A stretch of 9,415 nt of DNA, from contig VAXA01000066.1 in assembly GCA_005883365.1 (NCBI GenBank), positions 1 through 9,415 of the forward strand, read 5' to 3'. The position numbers were made by a program, and so were the translations under genes. The notes under the pieces were generated by a model. The model was not told where the DNA came from. It saw only the letters and a list, made by a program, of their open reading frames with translations, and did no database searches. The stretch comes from Actinomycetota bacterium. GTDB taxonomy: Bacteria > Actinomycetota > Thermoleophilia > Gaiellales > Gaiellaceae. Shown here piece after piece: positions 6,178 through 9,415 of this stretch; position 1 is the first letter of the stretch; the number at the start of each line of letters is the position of its first letter.

Positions 6178-6542
6178 TCCAGCAGGAGTCCCGTCTCAGG
6201 GTGGCCGACAACACCGGTGCCCGCGAGCTCCTCTGCATCCGCGTCGTCGGCGGGCACCACCGCCGCTACGCTCGGGTCGGCGACATCATCGTCGGCACTG
6301 TCAAGACGGCGACCCCGCAGGGCGCCGTCAAGAAGGGCGAGATCGTACGCGCAGTGGTCGTGCGGACGAAGAAGCCGTTCGGCCGCAACGACGGCACGAC
6401 GATCGCCTTCGACGAGAACGCCGCCGTGATCATCGACCAGCAGCGCAACCCGCGCGGCACCCGCATCTTCGGGCCCGTCGCGCGCGAGCTGCGCGAGAAG
6501 AACTTCATGAAGATCGTCAGCCTTGCCCCGGAGGTGCTCTGA
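6174..6542 (+). CDS. rplN: 50S ribosomal protein L14
   Basis: This 122-residue protein is exactly the usual L14 length, with [24 protein letters not shown] at the start, [37 protein letters not shown] and [23 protein letters not shown] at the end. L14 is a five-stranded β-barrel that binds 23S rRNA near the intersubunit bridge, contacts L3 and L19, and is the docking site of the ribosome silencing factor RsfS. The GTG start is set by the invariant MIQ-x-S/E beginning and by GAGGTGA at 6161–6167. It is the first gene of the classical spc operon. One base lies between its stop and the next ATG (TGAGATG). Confidence 0.98.
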   Translation: MIQQESRLRVADNTGARELLCIRVVGGHHRRYARVGDIIVGTVKTATPQGAVKKGEIVRAVVVRTKKPFGRNDGTTIAFDENAAVIIDQQRNPRGTRIFGPVARELREKNFMKIVSLAPEVL

Positions 6543-6543
6543 G

Positions 6544-6918
6544 ATGGCCCAGACCATGAAAATACGGAAGGGCGACGTCGTGCACGTCCTGCGCGGCAAG
6601 GACGCCGGCAAGAAGGGACGCGTGGTCGAAGCGCTGCCCAAGCAAGGGCGCGTCGTCGTGGAGAACATCAACGTCGTCAAGCGGCACCGCCGCCCGCGGC
6701 CGATCCAGAACACGACCGGTCTCGGCGGGGCGCAGATCATCCCCGGCGGCATCGTCGAGCTGCCGGCGCCGCTGCCGGTCTCGAACGTGATGGTCGTCTG
6801 CCCGACGTGTGGCAAGCCGACCCGCGTCGGGACGGTCGAGAAGACGGTCAAGGACAAGAAGATCCGCGTCCGGGTCTGCAAGCAGCCCGGCTGCGGGCAG
6901 GAGATCGATCGCGCATGA
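6544..6918 (+). CDS. rplX: 50S ribosomal protein L24 with C-terminal zinc-ribbon
   Basis: This 124-residue L24 has the KOW motif near the N-terminus ([21 protein letters not shown], residues 7–27), then [12 protein letters not shown] and [15 protein letters not shown]. The C-terminal part carries CPTC (about residues 86–89) and CKQPGC (about 113–118), two cysteine pairs expected to bind zinc; proteobacterial L24 often lacks them. L24 starts 23S assembly and sits at the tunnel exit. ATG 6544 has GGAGGTG at 6530–6536 and gives the [11 protein letters not shown] start; ATG 6556 is possible but has no better SD. The stop overlaps the rplE ATG by four bases. Confidence 0.96.
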   Translation: MAQTMKIRKGDVVHVLRGKDAGKKGRVVEALPKQGRVVVENINVVKRHRRPRPIQNTTGLGGAQIIPGGIVELPAPLPVSNVMVVCPTCGKPTRVGTVEKTVKDKKIRVRVCKQPGCGQEIDRA

Positions 6919-7499
6919 GTGCCGTGGCCGACACCTATACGCCGCGCCTTAAGGACCAGTACGAGCGCGAGATCCGGCCGCGCCTCAAGGAGGAGCTCGG
7001 GCTCGACTCGATCATGCAGGCGCCTCGCATCGAGAAGATCACGCTCAACATGGGCGTCGGCGAGGCGAAGACCGAGTCGAAGCAACTCGACTCCGCGATC
7101 GAAGAGCTGACGACGATCGCCGGCCAGCGCGCCCAGGTGCGCAAGGCCCGCAAGTCGATCGCGCAGTTCAAGGTGCGCGAGGGGATGGCCGTCGGCGCGC
7201 GCGTCACGCTGCGCGGCGCGCGGATGTACGAGTTCCTCGACCGCCTCGTCTCGATCGCGCTGCCGCGGATCCGTGACTTCCGCGGCCTCAACCCACGGTC
7301 GCTCGACGGCCGCGGCAACTTCTCCCTCGGCATTCGCGAGCAGCTCATCTTCCCGGAGATCAACTACGACGACATCCAGCAGGTCCGCGGCCTCGATGTG
7401 ACGATCACAACGAGCGCCGAGACCGACGAGCACGCCCTCGCGCTGCTGCAGGCGCTCGGCCTGCCGTTCGCGGTCGACGGCGAAGGGAGGCAGCAGTAA
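6915..7499 (+). CDS. rplE: 50S ribosomal protein L5
   Basis: This 194-residue protein begins with [22 protein letters not shown] and then [16 protein letters not shown], the L5 signature at about residues 36–51. It continues with the loop [25 protein letters not shown], the helix [21 protein letters not shown] and [18 protein letters not shown]5 binds 5S rRNA together with L18 in the central protuberance and touches P-site tRNA. ATG 6915 overlaps the rplX TGA (ATGA) and has AGGAGA at 6899–6904. In E. coli S8 represses the spc operon by binding mRNA at this gene junction; I could not recognise an S8-like helix here by eye. Confidence 0.97.
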   Translation: MSAVADTYTPRLKDQYEREIRPRLKEELGLDSIMQAPRIEKITLNMGVGEAKTESKQLDSAIEELTTIAGQRAQVRKARKSIAQFKVREGMAVGARVTLRGARMYEFLDRLVSIALPRIRDFRGLNPRSLDGRGNFSLGIREQLIFPEINYDDIQQVRGLDVTITTSAETDEHALALLQALGLPFAVDGEGRQQ

Positions 7500-7684
7500 T
7501 GGCGAAGACGTCGCTCGTCGTCAAACAGCGGCGACCCCAGAAGTTCAAGACACGCAACTACACGCGCTGCAACCGGTGCGGCCGCCCGCGCGCGGTCTTC
7601 CGCAAGTTCGGCCTCTGCCGGATCTGCCTGCGCGAGCTCGCGCATCAGGGCGCGATTCCCGGCATGACGAAGTCGAGCTGGTAG
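7499..7684 (+). CDS. rpsZ: 30S ribosomal protein S14, zinc-binding type (type Z)
   Basis: The 61-residue length and four cysteines mark the short zinc-containing S14: CNRC at 24–27 and CRIC at 40–43. The sequence runs [16 protein letters not shown], then the first knuckle with [12 protein letters not shown] between the pairs, and ends [13 protein letters not shown], the conserved C-terminus. S14 sits in the small-subunit head beside S3, S10 and S19. Many actinobacteria carry a second, zinc-free S14 elsewhere that replaces it under zinc limitation, which cannot be checked here. ATG 7499 shares a base with the rplE TAA (TAATG), and AGGGAGG at 7484–7490 is its SD. The gene may also be labelled rpsN. 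Confidence 0.97.
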   Translation: MAKTSLVVKQRRPQKFKTRNYTRCNRCGRPRAVFRKFGLCRICLRELAHQGAIPGMTKSSW

Positions 7685-7693
7685 GAGAGAACT

Positions 7694-8089
7694 GTGCTGA
7701 CCGATCCGATCGCAGACATGCTCACCCGCATCCGCAACGCCAACAAGGCGCTGCACGAGCACGCCACCATGCCGACCTCGAGGATGAAGGTCGAGATCGC
7801 GCGCCTCCTCAAGGAGGAGGGTTACATCCGTGACTACCACGTGGAGAAGGGCGAGTCCTTCGATACCCTGGTCATCGACCTGAAGTTCGGCCGCAACCGC
7901 GAGCGGGTCATCTCCGGCCTGAAGCGGGTGTCGAAGCCGGGCCGCAGGATCTACGCCCGGAAGGACCGCCTTCCGCGCGTGCTCGGCGGGATGGGCGTCG
8001 CGATCCTCTCGACGTCGTCCGGTCTCGTCACCAGCCGCACCGCGCAGGAGCGCGGCATCGGCGGCGAAGTAGTGGCCTTCATCTGGTAA
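7694..8089 (+). CDS. rpsH: 30S ribosomal protein S8
   Basis: This is a 131-residue S8 of normal length. The N-terminal [19 protein letters not shown] is nearly invariant in the family, followed by [20 protein letters not shown]. The C-terminal rRNA-binding domain has [39 protein letters not shown] and ends [10 protein letters not shown]8 binds helix 21 of 16S rRNA and in E. coli also represses the spc operon. The start is GTG 7694, fixed by the LTDPIADM beginning; AGGAGAGA at 7683–7690 is the SD and overlaps the rpsZ stop codon. Nine bases separate the two genes. Confidence 0.97.
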   Translation: MLTDPIADMLTRIRNANKALHEHATMPTSRMKVEIARLLKEEGYIRDYHVEKGESFDTLVIDLKFGRNRERVISGLKRVSKPGRRIYARKDRLPRVLGGMGVAILSTSSGLVTSRTAQERGIGGEVVAFIW

Positions 8090-8093
8090 GCGA

Positions 8094-8627
8094 ATGAGTC
8101 GCATCGGCAACGCACCCATCCCCATCCCCGACGGCGTGAGCGTCACAATCGAGACTGCCCGCGTCGCCGTGGCCGGGCCACTCGGGACGCTGCAGCAGCA
8201 GGTTCCGGCCCGGATGAAGATCGAGCAGCGCGACGCCGAGGTCGTCGTCACTCGGCCGACCGAGCGCGGCGAGGATCGCGCGCTGCACGGGCTGACTCGG
8301 TCGCTCGTGGCGAACATGGTGCAGGGCGTCACGCAGGGCTTCGAGAAGCGCCTCGAGATCCAGGGCGTCGGCTACCGCGCCGCGCTCAAGGGCACCGATC
8401 TCGAGCTCAACGTGGGCTACTCGCATCCCGTCACGATCAAGCCGCGGACGGGCATCACCTTCGAGGTGCCGGCCCCGACGCAGGTCGTCGTCAAGGGGAC
8501 CGACAAGCAGGCAGTCGGCCAGACGGCCGCCGAGATCCGCAAGGTGCGCCCGCCCGAGCCGTACAAGGGCAAGGGCATCCGCTACGAGGGCGAGTACGTC
8601 CGGAGAAAGGTTGGCAAGCGTGCCTAG
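8094..8627 (+). CDS. rplF: 50S ribosomal protein L6
   Basis: This 177-residue protein has the tandem-repeat L6 fold. It starts [17 protein letters not shown], continues with [16 protein letters not shown], and has [19 protein letters not shown] at mid-length. The second domain carries [15 protein letters not shown] and ends in the diagnostic [22 protein letters not shown]6 binds 23S rRNA near the sarcin-ricin loop and the L7/L12 stalk base. ATG 8094 lies four bases after the rpsH TAA; upstream SD is weak (AAGCGA), so coupling is likely. Its 3' end overlaps the rplR start by eight bases. Confidence 0.97.
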   Translation: MSRIGNAPIPIPDGVSVTIETARVAVAGPLGTLQQQVPARMKIEQRDAEVVVTRPTERGEDRALHGLTRSLVANMVQGVTQGFEKRLEIQGVGYRAALKGTDLELNVGYSHPVTIKPRTGITFEVPAPTQVVVKGTDKQAVGQTAAEIRKVRPPEPYKGKGIRYEGEYVRRKVGKRA

Positions 8628-8976
8628 CCTCACCGTGAGAGATGCACGCCTGCGGCGGCACCGGCGCGTGCGCGCGAAGGTGCGCGGCTCCGCCGAGCGG
8701 CCCCGGCTCGTCGTCTTCCGCTCGAACCGCGGCATCGAGGCGCAGCTCGTCGACGACGACACGGGGCGGACGCTCGCCTCGGCCTCCCATCTCGGGCTGC
8801 CCAAGTCGTTCAAGGGCGAGAAGACCGCGCAGGCCGAAGCGGTCGGGAAGGCCCTCGCCGCAGCGGCGAAGAGCGCCGGCATCGACTCGTGCGTGTTCGA
8901 CCGGGGCGGCTACCTCTACCACGGACGCGTGAAGGCGCTCGCCGACGGCGCCCGCGAGGGAGGACTTGCATTTTGA
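8620..8976 (+). CDS. rplR: 50S ribosomal protein L18
   Basis: This 118-residue protein shows the L18 hallmarks: [38 protein letters not shown], then [32 protein letters not shown] and the end [28 protein letters not shown]18 binds 5S rRNA with L5 in the central protuberance. I place the start at GTG 8620, nine bases after AAGG (part of GGAGAAAGG, 8602–8610). TTG 8611 is also in frame but directly abuts the SD and is unlikely; GTG 8635 would shorten the basic N-terminus. The chosen start overlaps the end of rplF by eight bases. Confidence 0.95.
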   Translation: MPSLTVRDARLRRHRRVRAKVRGSAERPRLVVFRSNRGIEAQLVDDDTGRTLASASHLGLPKSFKGEKTAQAEAVGKALAAAAKSAGIDSCVFDRGGYLYHGRVKALADGAREGGLAF

Positions 8977-9415
8977 GCACGATCGAATACACCGAGACGC
9001 GCGAGCTCAAGGAGCGCGTCGTCGAGATCAACCGCGTCGCGAAGGTCGTCAAGGGCGGCCGACGCTTCTCGTTCACCGCGCTGGTAGTCGTCGGCGACGA
9101 GGTCGACCGCGTCGGCGTCGGCTACGGCAAGGCACGCGAGGTGCCGCTCGCCATCACGAAGGCGGTCGAGGACGCGAAGAAGAACCTCTTCACGATTCCG
9201 AAGCACGGCTCGACGATCACACACGAGGTACTCGGCAGGTTCGACGCGGCGAGGGTCCTGCTCCGGCCGGCCTCGGAGGGAACGGGCGTCATCGCCGGCG
9301 GCGGCGTGCGCGCCGTGCTCGAGCTCGGCGGCATCCGCAACGTGCTCGCGAAGAGCCTCGGCACGACGAACCCGATCAACATGGCGAAGGCGACGGTCGC
9401 CGCGCTGCAGGACCT
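8973..9415 (+). CDS. rpsE: 30S ribosomal protein S5, 5' part (3' end outside window)
   Basis: The frame runs from TTG 8973 to the window end with no stop, giving 147 complete codons of a protein usually ~160–200 long. The N-terminal dsRBD-like domain is clear: [32 protein letters not shown], then [26 protein letters not shown]. The C-terminal domain has [26 protein letters not shown] and [18 protein letters not shown]5 lines the mRNA entry with S3 and S4 and affects decoding accuracy. The TTG overlaps the rplR TGA as TTGA, and GGGAGGA at 8958–8964 stands eight bases upstream. No other start fits before the conserved ELKERVV segment. Confidence 0.96.
   Translation, partial: MSTIEYTETRELKERVVEINRVAKVVKGGRRFSFTALVVVGDEVDRVGVGYGKAREVPLAITKAVEDAKKNLFTIPKHGSTITHEVLGRFDAARVLLRPASEGTGVIAGGGVRAVLELGGIRNVLAKSLGTTNPINMAKATVAALQD

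Noticed and set aside
6096..7433. 445-codon minus-strand open frame opposite rplN, rplX and rplE
   Set aside because: The high GC content and absence of stops make long antisense frames common here; the plus strand codes for L14, L24 and L5 and the antisense product has no recognisable domain.

Overview
The window is one stretch of a fused S10–spc ribosomal-protein operon, all on the + strand and with no gene missing from the canonical order: rpsJ (3' part), rplC, rplD, rplW, rplB, rpsS, rplV, rpsC, rplP, rpmC, rpsQ, rplN, rplX, rplE, rpsZ (zinc-type S14), rpsH, rplF, rplR, rpsE (5' part). The DNA is strongly GC-rich with G/C at most third codon positions. The zinc-type S14, the zinc-ribbon L24, the actinobacterial look of L3 and L22, and the charged extensions on L22, S3 and S17 suggest a high-GC actinobacterium, perhaps of the Thermoleophilia (Gaiellales/Solirubrobacterales). 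That placement is inferred from protein character only.

Positions 1–5324 (rpsJ to rpmC) are tightly packed, with overlaps of 1 or 4 bases or gaps of 8 bases or fewer. Initiation therefore looks translationally coupled, and I see no internal promoter. Two proteins here carry unusual tails: L22 has an ~83-residue Glu/Ala/Pro tail, and S3 has an ~180-residue tail made of an Arg-Gly-rich part, a Gln/Glu part and a Lys/Arg end.

Positions 5331–6010 hold rpsQ (S17) in a disrupted form. A reading frame opens with an acidic region containing 15 tandem copies of a pentapeptide ending in EEP or EGP (a 15-nt minisatellite). The S17 core follows in a different frame, one base missing relative to the first. 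Either there is a one-base error or mutation just after the repeat, or S17 is initiated separately at a GTG with a strong Shine-Dalgarno (SD) sequence.

Positions 6007–6177 are the most unusual part. In most bacteria rpsQ and rplN lie close together, and in E. coli this is the S10/spc boundary. Here they are separated by a 163-bp segment that carries a perfect 12-bp inverted repeat at its ends and internal hairpins, and is flanked by two copies of GTGA. Deleting one GTGA plus the segment restores a normal 4-base GTGA stop/start overlap of rpsQ and rplN, with a good SD (GGAGG) in the end of rpsQ. The segment therefore looks like a small non-autonomous palindromic insertion. The old rplN start now opens a 56-codon ORF whose stop again overlaps the rplN start by GTGA, and the element's right arm supplies a new rplN SD. 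The left arm can pair with that SD.

Positions 6174–9415 (rplN to rpsE) return to a dense, ordinary spc operon. All products are structural parts of the ribosome: L3, L4, L22, L23, L24 and L29 reach the exit tunnel or its rim, L5 and L18 bind 5S rRNA, S3 and S5 line the mRNA entry, and S10, S14 and S19 sit in the small-subunit head.
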